Source: Halothermothrix sp. DTU029
GTDB taxonomy: Bacteria > Bacillota > Halanaerobiia > Halanaerobiales > DTU029
Direction: 5' to 3'
Assembly: GCA_001512435.1 (NCBI GenBank)
Contig: LFRS01000161.1
Location: forward strand, 1-35,488
Length of the DNA stretch: 35,488 nucleotides
Shown: positions 17,290-24,687 of the stretch, piece after piece
How the letters are laid out: each line of letters begins with the position of its first letter
Numbering within the stretch: position 1 is the first letter of the stretch
The notes under the pieces: model-generated
The model's input: only the letters and a program-made list of their open reading frames with translations
Told to the model about the DNA's origin: nothing
Database searches by the model: none
Translations under genes and position numbers: made by a program

Positions 17290-17327
17290 TTATTCGGGGT
17301 GAATAGAAAAGTGAGGTTATCTGTATA

Positions 17328-17702
17328 ATGATTAAAGGTATAGGTATTGATCTGGTCAGTATCAGGCGGATAGAGAGGGTAATCCAGCGCTGGGGTTTAA
17401 AGTTTGTCCTCAAAGTCTTTACCCCTACAGAAATTGAATACTGTGAGGCCAGGGAAAGAAGGTACCAGCATTATGCTGCCCGTTTTGCTGCCAAGGAGGC
17501 TGCGGTGAAGATGTTGGGCCAGGCCAGGGGTATTGGCTGGAAGGATATTGAAGTCAGGAATGATAAAAATGGCAAACCAGGCCTCCTCTTACATGGCAAG
17601 GCCAGGCTCCTGGCTGAAGAAATGGGGATAAAGAAAATCCACCTGGCCATTTCCCATGAAAAGGAAATGGCAGTAGCACAGCTTATCGGGGAAGGTGATT
17701 AA
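17328..17702 (+). CDS. acpS: Holo-[acyl-carrier-protein] synthase
   Basis: 124-residue AcpS that transfers 4'-phosphopantetheine from CoA to acyl carrier protein, needed for fatty acid synthesis. The metal ligands are in GIGIDLVSI (Asp8) and RFAAKEA (Glu57), both at the standard spacing. The middle GIGWKDIEVRNDKNGKP and LAISHEKEMAVAQ are also conserved. The start ATG 17328 has GAGGTTAT upstream. The stop codon directly abuts the ATG of nnr with no gap. acpS next to nnr and alr is a common Bacillota arrangement. Confidence 0.96.
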   Translation: MIKGIGIDLVSIRRIERVIQRWGLKFVLKVFTPTEIEYCEARERRYQHYAARFAAKEAAVKMLGQARGIGWKDIEVRNDKNGKPGLLLHGKARLLAEEMGIKKIHLAISHEKEMAVAQLIGEGD

Positions 17703-19286
17703 ATGATTATTTTAACACCGGCAGAAATGAGGGCAGTAGACAAAAGGGCTATAGAAGCGGGCTTTCCTGAAATCCTCCTGATGGAGATTGCTGGACGGGC
17801 TGTGGGGGAAAAGGCCCGTCTCCTCCTGGAAGAAGCTGGCCATGACCACCATCACCCTGGCAAAAGAGTTTCAGGCCTGGCCGGGAAAGAAGTCCTGGTA
17901 ATTACAGGCAAGGGAAATAATGGTGGTGATGGACTGGTTGCTGCCCGTTACCTGGATATGTGGGGTTTTCGGGTGACAATCTTATTACTGGCAGAAGCAG
18001 AAGAATTAACAGCCAGTTCTCTTTGTAATTATCAATTATGTCAGTTAAGGGAGATAGAAATATTATCCTGTAATAATCCAACAGGATATAGGGAAGAAAT
18101 AGCGAATTTATTGCTTAGGGCTGATTTAGTTATTGATGCCCTCCTGGGGACAGGAATTAAAGGTCCAGTCAAAGGCCCTTATAGAGAAATGATTTCTTTG
18201 ATAAATCAGTTTTCCCGCCTGGTCCTGGCAGTGGATATTCCCTCCGGTATAGATGGAGAAACCGGGGCTGTGCTGGGTGAGGCTGTTCAGGCTGATTTTA
18301 CCCTGACTATGGCCTTTCCCAAGATTGGCCTGGTGGTTTATCCAGGCAGGGATTATTGTGGTGAAATAGAAATAGTTGATCTGGGGATTCCCCTGGATTA
18401 TGCTCTGGCAGAAGAGCCTGGCCACTTTATGCTGGATGAGGAAGAGGCCAGAGGGCTCCTGCCTGAAAGGCCCAGGGATTCTCACAAGGGTGTTTTTGGC
18501 CGGGTAGGGGTAATTGGAGGTTCTGCTGGCATGTCCGGGGCTCCTTTCCTCAGTGCCTTTGCTGCCCTGAAGGTAGGGGCTGGCCTGGTCAGGGTGGCAG
18601 TACCGGAAGAGATCCAGTCTACTGTGGCCGCTTATTCAGCAGAATTAATGACCCTTGGCCTGGAAGAACTGACTGACCAGCTCACAGAGAAGAATATCAG
18701 GCGGCTGAATGACTTAATGGCCGAATCTTCAGTTCTGGCAGTAGGGCCAGGCCTGGGTAAAACAGGTGGCAGCAGGGAATTGGTCAGCAAAATTATCCGG
18801 GAATATCCGGGCCCACTTATTCTGGATGCAGATGGGCTTAATTCCCTGGAGAGCCTGGATTTACTCCTGGAGAGGGAGAAGCCCCTGGTATTAACCCCTC
18901 ATCCGGGTGAAATGGCCCGGTTAACTGGGTTAAAGATCAAGGAGATTCAGGAAAACCGGATTGAAATAGCTAGGAACTTTGCTGTTGAACATAAAGTCTA
19001 TCTGATTTTAAAAGGGGCTGTAACGGTAATTGCCTTCCCCCAGGGAACAATTTGGCTAAACCCAACAGGTAATGATGGTATGGCTACTGCCGGTAGTGGT
19101 GATGTCTTAACCGGTATTCTGGCTGGCCTCCTGGCCAGTGGAGTAGAGCTGGAGGGAGCGGTTCTTCTGGCCCCTTATCTCCATGGCCTGGCCGGCGACC
19201 TGGCAGCCATGGATCTGACTCCTTATAGCATGACAGCAGGAGATATTATTGCCTATCTTGGCAAAGCCATTAACTATCCAGAATAG
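17703..19286 (+). CDS. nnr: Bifunctional NAD(P)H-hydrate epimerase / ADP-dependent NAD(P)H-hydrate dehydratase
   Basis: 527-residue two-domain repair enzyme. The N-terminal YjeF_N domain (about 1-215) epimerises damaged NAD(P)H hydrates and shows the signature GKGNNGGDG at residues 69-77. The C-terminal YjeF_C domain (about 245-520) dehydrates the S form with ADP; it has LDADGLNSL, LTPHPGEMARLTG and the loop GSGDVLTG with Asp467. Between strands in the first domain is a short His-rich stretch, GHDHHHPGK (about residues 46-54), not usual and of unknown meaning. The start is immediately after the acpS stop, and alr follows. The length matches the fused bacterial enzymes. Confidence 0.96.
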   Translation: MIILTPAEMRAVDKRAIEAGFPEILLMEIAGRAVGEKARLLLEEAGHDHHHPGKRVSGLAGKEVLVITGKGNNGGDGLVAARYLDMWGFRVTILLLAEAEELTASSLCNYQLCQLREIEILSCNNPTGYREEIANLLLRADLVIDALLGTGIKGPVKGPYREMISLINQFSRLVLAVDIPSGIDGETGAVLGEAVQADFTLTMAFPKIGLVVYPGRDYCGEIEIVDLGIPLDYALAEEPGHFMLDEEEARGLLPERPRDSHKGVFGRVGVIGGSAGMSGAPFLSAFAALKVGAGLVRVAVPEEIQSTVAAYSAELMTLGLEELTDQLTEKNIRRLNDLMAESSVLAVGPGLGKTGGSRELVSKIIREYPGPLILDADGLNSLESLDLLLEREKPLVLTPHPGEMARLTGLKIKEIQENRIEIARNFAVEHKVYLILKGAVTVIAFPQGTIWLNPTGNDGMATAGSGDVLTGILAGLLASGVELEGAVLLAPYLHGLAGDLAAMDLTPYSMTAGDIIAYLGKAINYPE

Positions 19287-19297
19287 GAATGATTAAA

Positions 19298-20437
19298 ATG
19301 AAGACTTTTACCCGTCCAGTATGGGCTGAAATAAATCTAGATAATTTAAGATATAATCTGGCACAGATCAGAAGGAAGCTTGCCGGGGAAACAGAGATTA
19401 TGGCTGTAATCAAGGCTAATGCCTATGGCCATGGAGCAATACCTCTTGCCAGAACCCTGGTAGAAGAAGGGGTCCAGCGGTTTGGTGTTGCTATACCGGA
19501 AGAGGGCCTTGAGCTCAGGGAAGCAGGAATTAAGATCCCTATCCATGTCCTTGGTGAAGCCCTCCGGGACCAATATAGTTTGCTGATAGATTATGATTTG
19601 ACCCCTACTGTGGCCAGAGAGGAAACCCTGGAAGCCTTAAACCAGCTGGCCAGAGAACGGGGTATTATTAAAAAAATTCATATAAAGATTGATACAGGTA
19701 TGGGGAGGATTGGCCTGGAACCAGAAGCAGGCCTTAGCTTTCTAAAAAAAGCAGCTGGTTTAAGCAATATAGAAGTAGAAGGCCTGATGACCCATTTTGC
19801 CACTGCTGATGAAAGGGACAAAAGTTTTAGCCTCCAGCAGGGAGAAAGGTTTAAGAGACTGATAAAGGAGCTGGAGGAGGCCGGTATCAGGATTCCCCTA
19901 AAACATGCCGGCAATAGTGCCAGCTTGATTGATCTGGAGGAATTTCAGTTCAACCTGGTAAGACCAGGTCTTGCCCTCTATGGTTTATTACCATCAGCAG
20001 AAGTAGGAAGGATGGAATTAAAACCTGTCCTGAGTTGGAAGGCCAGAATTGATTTTCTGAAAGAGGTTCCAGCCGGGACTCCAATTAGCTATGGGGCCAC
20101 TTACAGAACCACAAGGAAGAGCAAAATTGCCACAATCCCCCTGGGCTATGCTGATGGCTATCCACGGTTACTTTCCAATAAAGGTCATGTCTTGATAAAA
20201 GGCCAGCAGGCTCCCATCCGGGGACGTATCTGTATGGATCAATTTATGGTTGATGTTACTGATATTCCTGGTGTAGAGGTTGGTGAAGAAGTTGTCCTGA
20301 TTGGCAGCCAGGGTTCTGAAAGTATCAGTGCCACGGATCTGGCTGCTTTAATTGGCACAATAAATTATGAAATCTTGACCAATATCTCCTTAAGGGTACC
20401 CAGGAAATACATCTCAGCTGGTAAGGGGGTTATTTAA
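19298..20437 (+). CDS. alr: Alanine racemase
   Basis: 379-residue PLP-dependent racemase that makes D-alanine for peptidoglycan. I start it at ATG 19298 (MKTFTRPVWAEINL), nine bases after AGGA; an in-frame ATG at 19289 has no ribosome site. The PLP lysine is Lys39 in VIKANAYGHG, and the second catalytic base is Tyr265 in ISYGATY, both at the positions known from the Geobacillus enzyme. RICMDQFMVDVTDI and the C-terminal beta domain are complete. The stop overlaps the next start (TAATG), coupling it to the HPr gene. Confidence 0.97.
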   Translation: MKTFTRPVWAEINLDNLRYNLAQIRRKLAGETEIMAVIKANAYGHGAIPLARTLVEEGVQRFGVAIPEEGLELREAGIKIPIHVLGEALRDQYSLLIDYDLTPTVAREETLEALNQLARERGIIKKIHIKIDTGMGRIGLEPEAGLSFLKKAAGLSNIEVEGLMTHFATADERDKSFSLQQGERFKRLIKELEEAGIRIPLKHAGNSASLIDLEEFQFNLVRPGLALYGLLPSAEVGRMELKPVLSWKARIDFLKEVPAGTPISYGATYRTTRKSKIATIPLGYADGYPRLLSNKGHVLIKGQQAPIRGRICMDQFMVDVTDIPGVEVGEEVVLIGSQGSESISATDLAALIGTINYEILTNISLRVPRKYISAGKGVI

Positions 20438-20721
20438 TGATTGAAAGGGAAATCACAATAAGGAATCAAACTGGTTTACATGCCCGGCCTGCTGCCATGT
20501 TTGTGGAGGCAGCTGACCGTTTTGATTCAGAAGTAGAATTGATTTTTGATGGTATTACAGTAAATGCCAAAAGCATTATCGGGGTTTTGTCCCTGGGTAT
20601 TGGTAATGGGGATACAGCTATCCTCCGGATTTCTGGTAGTGATGAAGAGGAGGCTATGGAAAGGCTGCTTCAATTAATTGAGAACCGCTTTGGAGAGGGG
20701 GAGGAAGATGATTTTATCTGA
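20437..20721 (+). CDS. ptsH: Phosphocarrier protein HPr
   Basis: 94-residue HPr. TGLHARPA places the phosphate-carrying His at residue 15, and VNAKSIIGVLSLG places the regulatory Ser at residue 46; both are at the canonical positions. It accepts phosphate from enzyme I and passes it to sugar EII proteins. Ser46 is normally phosphorylated by HPr kinase in Bacillota, but no hprK is seen here. The gene is coupled to alr by a one-base overlap and has AAGGGGG upstream; its end overlaps dcd by 14 bases. It could be a paralogue rather than the main HPr (Crh-like proteins lack His15, so Crh is excluded). Confidence 0.92.
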   Translation: MIEREITIRNQTGLHARPAAMFVEAADRFDSEVELIFDGITVNAKSIIGVLSLGIGNGDTAILRISGSDEEEAMERLLQLIENRFGEGEEDDFI

Positions 20722-21244
20722 TAAGACAATCAAGGACTTAAGGGACCAGGGGAAATTAATAATAGAGCCAATGGAGGATTATCAGATTCAACCTGCCTCT
20801 GTGGATCTGCGCCTGGGAGATTCTTTTCTTAAACTGGATGAAAATATGACTGAAGTAATGACCCTGGATTCGGAGATTAAGTATGTCAGTTATCGGTCTG
20901 AAGAACTGATTATTCCACCCCATTCTTTTTTGCTGGCCACTACCATGGAATATGTAGAGCTGCCTAATGATATTACTGCCTTTGTTGAGGGTAGGAGCTC
21001 CATCGGCAGAATGGGGCTTTTTATTCAGAATGCCGGTTGGGTAGACCCGGGTTTTAAGGGACAGATAACCCTGGAATTATATAATGCTAACTCCTTACCT
21101 ATCAGACTGGCTACAGGACGCCGGATCTGCCAGTTAGTCCTGGCCCGGATGGATCAAAAGGCCTTAAAGCCTTACCAGGGCAAATATATGAACCAGAGGG
21201 ATGCTGTAGGCAGCAGGGTTTTCCTGGATCTGGAAAACCAATAA
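20708..21244 (+). CDS. dcd: dCTP deaminase (Dcd/DUT family)
   Basis: 178-residue trimeric nucleotide-processing enzyme. I start it at ATG 20708 (MILSDKTIKDL) behind GGGGAGGAAG; the in-frame upstream ATG lies inside HPr without support. GRSSIGRMGLFIQNAGWVDPGFKGQITLELYN contains the substrate-binding Ser97 and the likely catalytic Glu123. The family turns dCTP into dUTP, or directly to dUMP in bifunctional members; which one applies cannot be read with certainty. It overlaps the HPr gene by 14 bases and closes the acpS-nnr-alr-HPr-dcd gene run. Confidence 0.9.
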   Translation: MILSDKTIKDLRDQGKLIIEPMEDYQIQPASVDLRLGDSFLKLDENMTEVMTLDSEIKYVSYRSEELIIPPHSFLLATTMEYVELPNDITAFVEGRSSIGRMGLFIQNAGWVDPGFKGQITLELYNANSLPIRLATGRRICQLVLARMDQKALKPYQGKYMNQRDAVGSRVFLDLENQ

Positions 21245-21337
21245 AGGCAAGGGTAATCTTTTCTCCTGGCACAGCATAAAATTATATATGAAGGTAAAAC
21301 TGGAAGAAAGTGTTAGAGAATATCACTTCTGCCATTA

Positions 21338-21366
21338 TTGACTCTAATTGGAACTTATTATATACT
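21338..21366 (+). promoter_or_regulatory. Sigma-A type promoter for the 50-residue MazE-tail-like gene
   Basis: TTGACT (21338-21343), a 17-base spacer, and TATACT (21361-21366). Initiation near 21373 would leave a leader of about 40 bases before the ATG at 21412. A second TATAAT at 21383-21388 has no matching -35. Confidence 0.7.
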
Positions 21367-21411
21367 TAACTATGAACTTTATTATAATAGTCATCTTTAA
21401 GAGGTGAGAAA

Positions 21412-21564
21412 ATGGCCAAGAAAAAGAGGAGGCGCCTGGGGAATATCAGTGATGAGGAAAAAAAGAAGATAGCCAGGGAAATGATTGAGGGGTACAGGAA
21501 GATGGCTGACCTGAATCTGGAAATAGCTGAAGAAGGAATGAAGTCCAGGGATGAGACAGCATAA
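21412..21564 (+). CDS. 50-residue protein resembling the C-terminal toxin-binding tail of MazE
   Basis: Small basic-then-acidic protein starting at ATG 21412, five bases after AGGTG, and ending at TAA 21562-21564. Residues 27-44 (GYRKMADLNLEIAEEGMK) align without gaps to residues 57-74 of the MazE encoded just downstream (GYLEMSAINLQLADEGIK), with 9 of 18 identities. In B. subtilis MazE the matching segment, GYMEMAKINLNISSEA, is part of the tail that binds MazF. The ribbon-helix-helix DNA-binding part of MazE is absent and replaced by a basic MAKKKRRRLGNISDEEKKK start. It has its own promoter and terminator and is transcribed separately from mazEF. It may be a MazF ligand without autoregulation; this is inference. 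Confidence 0.72.
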   Translation: MAKKKRRRLGNISDEEKKKIAREMIEGYRKMADLNLEIAEEGMKSRDETA

Positions 21565-21581
21565 TGTCTCATCTTTTTTTT
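21550..21581 (+). terminator. Terminator overlapping the end of the 50-residue gene
   Basis: GATGAGACA (21550-21558) and TGTCTCATC (21565-21573) form a perfect nine-base stem with the loop GCATAA, followed by eight T. The stop codon TAA lies in the loop, so the coding end and the terminator are fused. This isolates the small gene from mazE. Confidence 0.88.
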
Positions 21582-21700
21582 CGTCAACCGGGATAAAAGC
21601 AAAATTTCCCACCTATAAACTTGTAAAGATGTATAAAAATGCTAGAAGTGGAAGATATTAATATAGAAATCTCTTATTGAGAGAAACCAATAACTTATTA

Positions 21701-21730
21701 TTGACAGAAATGAATACATTTCTATATAAT
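21701..21730 (+). promoter_or_regulatory. mazEF promoter with a palindromic operator in its spacer
   Basis: TTGACA (21701-21706) and TATAAT (21725-21730) are 18 bases apart. The spacer is filled by a perfect inverted repeat, AGAAATG (21706-21712) and CATTTCT (21717-21723), around AATA. A ribbon-helix-helix antitoxin bound there would block the polymerase, which fits MazE autoregulation (known for the family, inferred here). Confidence 0.75.
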
Positions 21731-21759
21731 AGTTGTATAGGGTATTGGGGGTGTTCTTT

Positions 21760-22035
21760 TTGGGTAATTTAAAGCGGGTTATGATTAGTTTGCCTAATCA
21801 GCTTTTGCAGGAAGTGGATGGCTATGTGAAAAAAAGCAGTGGAAACCGCAGTGAATTTATCAGAGAAGCCATGAAACTCTACCTGGAAGAGAAGAAGAAG
21901 CAGGAGATCCGGGAACAAATGAAGACCGGGTACCTGGAGATGAGTGCCATTAATCTTCAATTAGCTGATGAAGGCATCAAGTGTGATGGGCCTACCATCT
22001 ATTTTTATGAAGAGAAATTGGCGGAGAGTGAATAG
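21760..22035 (+). CDS. mazE: MazE-type ribbon-helix-helix antitoxin (EndoAI-like)
   Basis: 91-residue antitoxin. I start it at TTG 21760 (read as Met, then GNLKRVMISLP), six bases after GGGGGTG; the in-frame ATG at 21781 would cut off the first strand, and TTG 21733 lies upstream of the ribosome site. Residues 4-45 form a ribbon-helix-helix DNA-binding domain (LKRVMISLPNQLLQEVDGYV, then a helix with GNRSEFIREAMKLYLEE). The tail KTGYLEMSAINLQLADEG matches the MazF-binding part of B. subtilis MazE. The size fits (B. subtilis has 93 residues). It lies three bases before mazF and in the classic alr-mazE-mazF type neighbourhood. Confidence 0.88.
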   Translation: MGNLKRVMISLPNQLLQEVDGYVKKSSGNRSEFIREAMKLYLEEKKKQEIREQMKTGYLEMSAINLQLADEGIKCDGPTIYFYEEKLAESE

Positions 22036-22038
22036 AGT

Positions 22039-22389
22039 GTGAATGTGAGTAGAGGAGATGTCTATTATGCGGATTTAAATCCTGTTGTTGGGTCAGAACA
22101 GGGAGGAATCAGGCCTGTTCTTATTATTCAAAATGATATTGGTAATAAGTATAGCCCAACAGTAATAGTTGCTGCAATTACCTCAAAAATCGATAAAGCA
22201 AAATTACCAACCCATGTAGAAATTGCTGCCAAGGATACCAGTTTAGAGAAGGATTCAGTTATTTTACTGGAACAAATCAGGACAATAGATAAGAAGAGAT
22301 TACAACGGCATGTTACCCATCTTGATAAGAGCATCATCGAGAAAGTAGATGAAGCCATTGAGATAAGCCTGGGGTTAATTGACCTATGA
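22039..22389 (+). CDS. mazF: MazF-type endoribonuclease toxin (EndoA)
   Basis: 116 residues, the same length as B. subtilis MazF/EndoA and highly similar along its whole length. It cleaves mRNA at a short single-stranded motif (UACAU for the B. subtilis enzyme; specificity not shown here). The catalytic Arg25 is in [12 protein letters not shown] and Thr48 is in AAITSKI. The start is GTG 22039 ([23 protein letters not shown]), which aligns with the known N-terminus. It follows mazE by three bases and shares its promoter. A terminator begins inside its stop codon. Confidence 0.96.
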   Translation: MNVSRGDVYYADLNPVVGSEQGGIRPVLIIQNDIGNKYSPTVIVAAITSKIDKAKLPTHVEIAAKDTSLEKDSVILLEQIRTIDKKRLQRHVTHLDKSIIEKVDEAIEISLGLIDL

Positions 22390-22418
22390 GCTCCCTGGAA
22401 AAGGAGTTCTTTTTTTTT
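22388..22418 (+). terminator. Terminator of mazEF
   Basis: GAGCTCC (22388-22394) pairs with GGAGTTC (22403-22409), with one G-U pair, around an eight-base loop. A run of nine T follows (22410-22418). The stem begins at the second base of the mazF stop codon TGA. Confidence 0.78.
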
Positions 22419-22489
22419 AATAATGATATAAGGGATTACTTAATTAATTTTGGTTTTTTTTTAATAAAAAAGCAGAGGAGGAAGAAGTT

Positions 22490-23101
22490 ATGAAAGCAAT
22501 TATTAATGGAAAAATCTACACAATGGCAGGTGAGGTGATTGAAAAAGGCAGTGTCCTCATAGCTGATGGCAAGATAAAGGCTGTAGGTGCTGATCTTGAG
22601 ATACCTGCCGGGGCAGAGATAATTGATGCAGAAGGTATGGTAGTCTTCCCCGGTATCATTGATGCCCATACCCATCTGGGGATTGGTGAAGATGGATTGG
22701 GCTGGGAAGGCCGGGATTATAATGAGATGAGTGATGCTGTTACACCTCATCTCCGGGCCATAGATGCCATTAATCCCCGGGATGAAGGCCTGAAAAATGC
22801 CTACCTCAATGGGGTAACTACAGTAATGACTGGCCCTGGTAGTGCCAATGTCCTGGGTGGGGAAAGTGTGGCCATTAAAACCTATGGCCGGACTGTTGAT
22901 GAGATGATAGTCAAAAATCCTGTTGGTATCAAGGCTGCCCTGGGAGAGAATCCTAAAAGTGTCTATGGTAAACAGAATAAGTCACCCCAAACCAGGATGG
23001 CTATAGCTGCCTTATTGCGGGAGAATCTCCTCAAGGCCCAGGATTATCTGGCCGAAAAGGAGGAGAAAGAAAAAAAGGAGACCTCTTTAAAAGGGACCTG
23101 A
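22490..23101 (+). CDS. Amidohydrolase (imidazolonepropionase-like), N-terminal part before a -1 frameshift
   Basis: 203 residues that begin with a composite beta-sandwich (MKAIINGKIYTMAGEVI) and run into the metal-dependent barrel: FPGIIDAHTHLG gives the first two His ligands, followed by DAVTPHLRAIDAIN and GVTTVMTGPGSANVLGG. The start has GAGGAGG upstream. At 23071-23077 the zero frame is A AAA AAG, the E. coli dnaX slippery heptamer, with AAAAGGAGGAG at 23055-23065 before it. The stop TGA follows at 23099-23101. In the -1 frame the sequence continues directly as KKGDLFKRDLKMESLLP into the second half. A full enzyme needs both halves. Substrate unknown (amidohydrolases in this group are annotated only as hydrolases). 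Confidence 0.85.
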   Translation: MKAIINGKIYTMAGEVIEKGSVLIADGKIKAVGADLEIPAGAEIIDAEGMVVFPGIIDAHTHLGIGEDGLGWEGRDYNEMSDAVTPHLRAIDAINPRDEGLKNAYLNGVTTVMTGPGSANVLGGESVAIKTYGRTVDEMIVKNPVGIKAALGENPKSVYGKQNKSPQTRMAIAALLRENLLKAQDYLAEKEEKEKKETSLKGT

Positions 23102-23103
23102 AA

Positions 23104-23637
23104 ATGGAAAGCCTCCTGCCTGTTTTAAAGAAAGAACTGCCCTTGAAGGCCCATGCCCACAGGGCTGATGATATAATGACTGTTATCAGGATAGCCCGGG
23201 AGTTTGATATCAAGGTTACCCTGGAACATTGTACTGAAGGACATCAGATTGCTGAAGAAATAGCCCAATCCGGTTTTCCGGCTATTGTTGGCCCGACCCT
23301 TACCGGAAAAACCAAGGTAGAATTAGCTGACCGGGGCTTTAATACACCAGGTATTCTGGCTAAGGCTGGAGTCAGGGTAGCTATCATGAGTGATCATCCT
23401 GTAGTACCTACAGAGAACCTGCCAATTTATGCTGCCCTGGCTGTCAAGGAAGGAATGCCTGAAGAAGAAACCCTGAAGGCCATTACCATCAACCCAGCCA
23501 TCATTCTGGGTATCGAAGACCGGGTGGGTAGTATTGAAGCCGGTAAGGATGCCGATATAGTTATATTTGACGGCCATCCCCTGAATATACAGTCTAAAGT
23601 AAAAGGGGTCTTTATTAATGGTGAGAGAGTACTATAG
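23104..23637 (+). CDS. Amidohydrolase, C-terminal part after the -1 frameshift
   Basis: 177 residues completing the enzyme whose first half is at 22490-23101. It carries KAHAHRADD and TLEHCTEGH, supplying further His metal ligands, and IMSDHPVVP with the catalytic Asp. The C-terminal sandwich VGSIEAGKDADIVIFDGHPL is typical of amidohydrolases. The ATG at 23104 has AAGGGA seven bases upstream and lies two bases after the previous stop, so separate reinitiation is also possible. The reading frame is -1 relative to the first half. Neither half alone should fold into an active site. The arrangement could be frameshifting, reinitiation of a two-part enzyme, or a one-base sequencing error in a run of A. 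Confidence 0.8.
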   Translation: MESLLPVLKKELPLKAHAHRADDIMTVIRIAREFDIKVTLEHCTEGHQIAEEIAQSGFPAIVGPTLTGKTKVELADRGFNTPGILAKAGVRVAIMSDHPVVPTENLPIYAALAVKEGMPEEETLKAITINPAIILGIEDRVGSIEAGKDADIVIFDGHPLNIQSKVKGVFINGERVL

Positions 23638-23735
23638 GATATAACTAAACTTACCAGCAGGATTTGTCCTGACCAGAGAGAAAGGAAGGAATGGACCATA
23701 AAACCTAGCAAGGAAAGAAGAAAGGATAATAATAA

Positions 23736-24527
23736 ATGATAAGATCAAAGCTGTGGCAGAAGTTTATTGTCTTAATCTTGCTTTTAGCCCTATTCGCCAC
23801 CGGCCTCTTTTCCCAGCCTGCCCTGGCCAGGAACAGTGAATTCCTCAATAAAGATAAGCTGGAGCTTATACTGAAAGGGGTTATCTCCCTTTATATGTTA
23901 AACAGGTTAAATTCTCTGCGGAGGGAAGATAATCCTCCCGAGCATAGGGACAGGGTCCCGGGAAAATCCCCTTCCCTGGCCGGCCAGATTATTGTCCTTG
24001 ATCCCGGCCATGGTGGCAGTGATCCGGGGGCAATAGGGGCTGGGGGTTTAAAGGAAAAGGATGTCAACCTGGATATTGCCAAAAGGGTTTACCGTCTCTT
24101 AAAGGAGAATACAGGGGCCCAGGTATATTTAACCAGGGATACAGACCGCTTTATATCCCTGGCTGAACGGTCTTCCCAGGCCAATAAGCTGGGAGCAGAT
24201 CTTTTTATCAGTATCCATATTAATGCAGCAGAAAATGGCAGAGAGCGGGGTATTGAGACCTATGCCTATCATAATGCTTCCAGGGAAAACTGGGCCCTGG
24301 CCTGGTATTTACAGGAGCAGCTGGTAAAGGAATTAGGTTTGCTGGACCGGGGTATAAAGGCAGGGAATTTCCATGTTATCCGGGAAACCAGGATGAATTC
24401 GGTTCTGCTGGAGATAGGTTTTATATCTGATGCCAGGGAAGAAGCCCTCCTGGCCAAGACCAGCACCAGGGAAAGGGCTGCCCAGGCTATCTATGCAGGG
24501 ATTATCAATTATTATCAAAACATATAA
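23736..24527 (+). CDS. N-acetylmuramoyl-L-alanine amidase (Amidase_3, secreted)
   Basis: 263-residue cell-wall hydrolase that cuts the bond between N-acetylmuramic acid and L-alanine. A signal peptide (LWQKFIVLILLLALFATGLF, with cleavage likely after PALA) precedes a linker and the Amidase_3 domain from about residue 84. Zinc-binding and catalytic motifs are IVLDPGHGGSDPGA (His), GLKEKDVNLDIA (Glu), FISIHINAAEN (His) and LLEIGFISD (Glu). No SH3 or other cell-wall binding domain is attached, so it may act through partners or in the periplasm. AAGGAT is the ribosome site. A terminator follows, before the proline T-box. Confidence 0.92.
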   Translation: MIRSKLWQKFIVLILLLALFATGLFSQPALARNSEFLNKDKLELILKGVISLYMLNRLNSLRREDNPPEHRDRVPGKSPSLAGQIIVLDPGHGGSDPGAIGAGGLKEKDVNLDIAKRVYRLLKENTGAQVYLTRDTDRFISLAERSSQANKLGADLFISIHINAAENGRERGIETYAYHNASRENWALAWYLQEQLVKELGLLDRGIKAGNFHVIRETRMNSVLLEIGFISDAREEALLAKTSTRERAAQAIYAGIINYYQNI

Positions 24528-24533
24528 TCTATC

Positions 24534-24559
24534 TGGTTCTGTAACCACCGGGTTTTTTT
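24534..24559 (+). terminator. Likely terminator after the amidase gene
   Basis: TGGTT (24534-24538) pairs with AACCA (24543-24547) around CTGT; CCGGG and seven T follow to 24559. An alternative CTGG/CCGG pairing exists. Modest stem strength. Confidence 0.5.
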
Positions 24560-24623
24560 ATTCTCTGGCTTTACTCGTTTATAAATAGCCAGGCCTGGCA
24601 GGGGCCAGAAAAAGAAGTAGAAC

Positions 24624-24652
24624 TTGACACCTGCTATATTTTTCTATATAAT
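24624..24652 (+). promoter_or_regulatory. Consensus sigma-A promoter of the proline operon
   Basis: TTGACA (24624-24629), a 17-base spacer, and TATAAT (24647-24652): both hexamers match the consensus exactly. It lies about 35 bases before stem I of the T-box, giving a leader of about 390 bases to proB. Confidence 0.93.
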
Positions 24653-24687
24653 TTAATAAAATTAATTTAAAGCCTTAATAAACCAAA

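Noticed and set aside
17820-17875. His-rich stretch in the nnr product as a metal-binding domain
   Set aside because: Only a few His in a loop (GHDHHHP); too short to support a separate function.
18126-18485. Minus-strand open frame of 119 residues inside nnr
   Set aside because: It is a shadow of the NnrE/NnrD coding strand, without motif or start signal.
23104-23637. Second half of the amidohydrolase as an independent complete enzyme
   Set aside because: It lacks the first His-x-His metal ligands and the N-terminal sandwich, so it cannot be a full amidohydrolase, although separate translation is possible.
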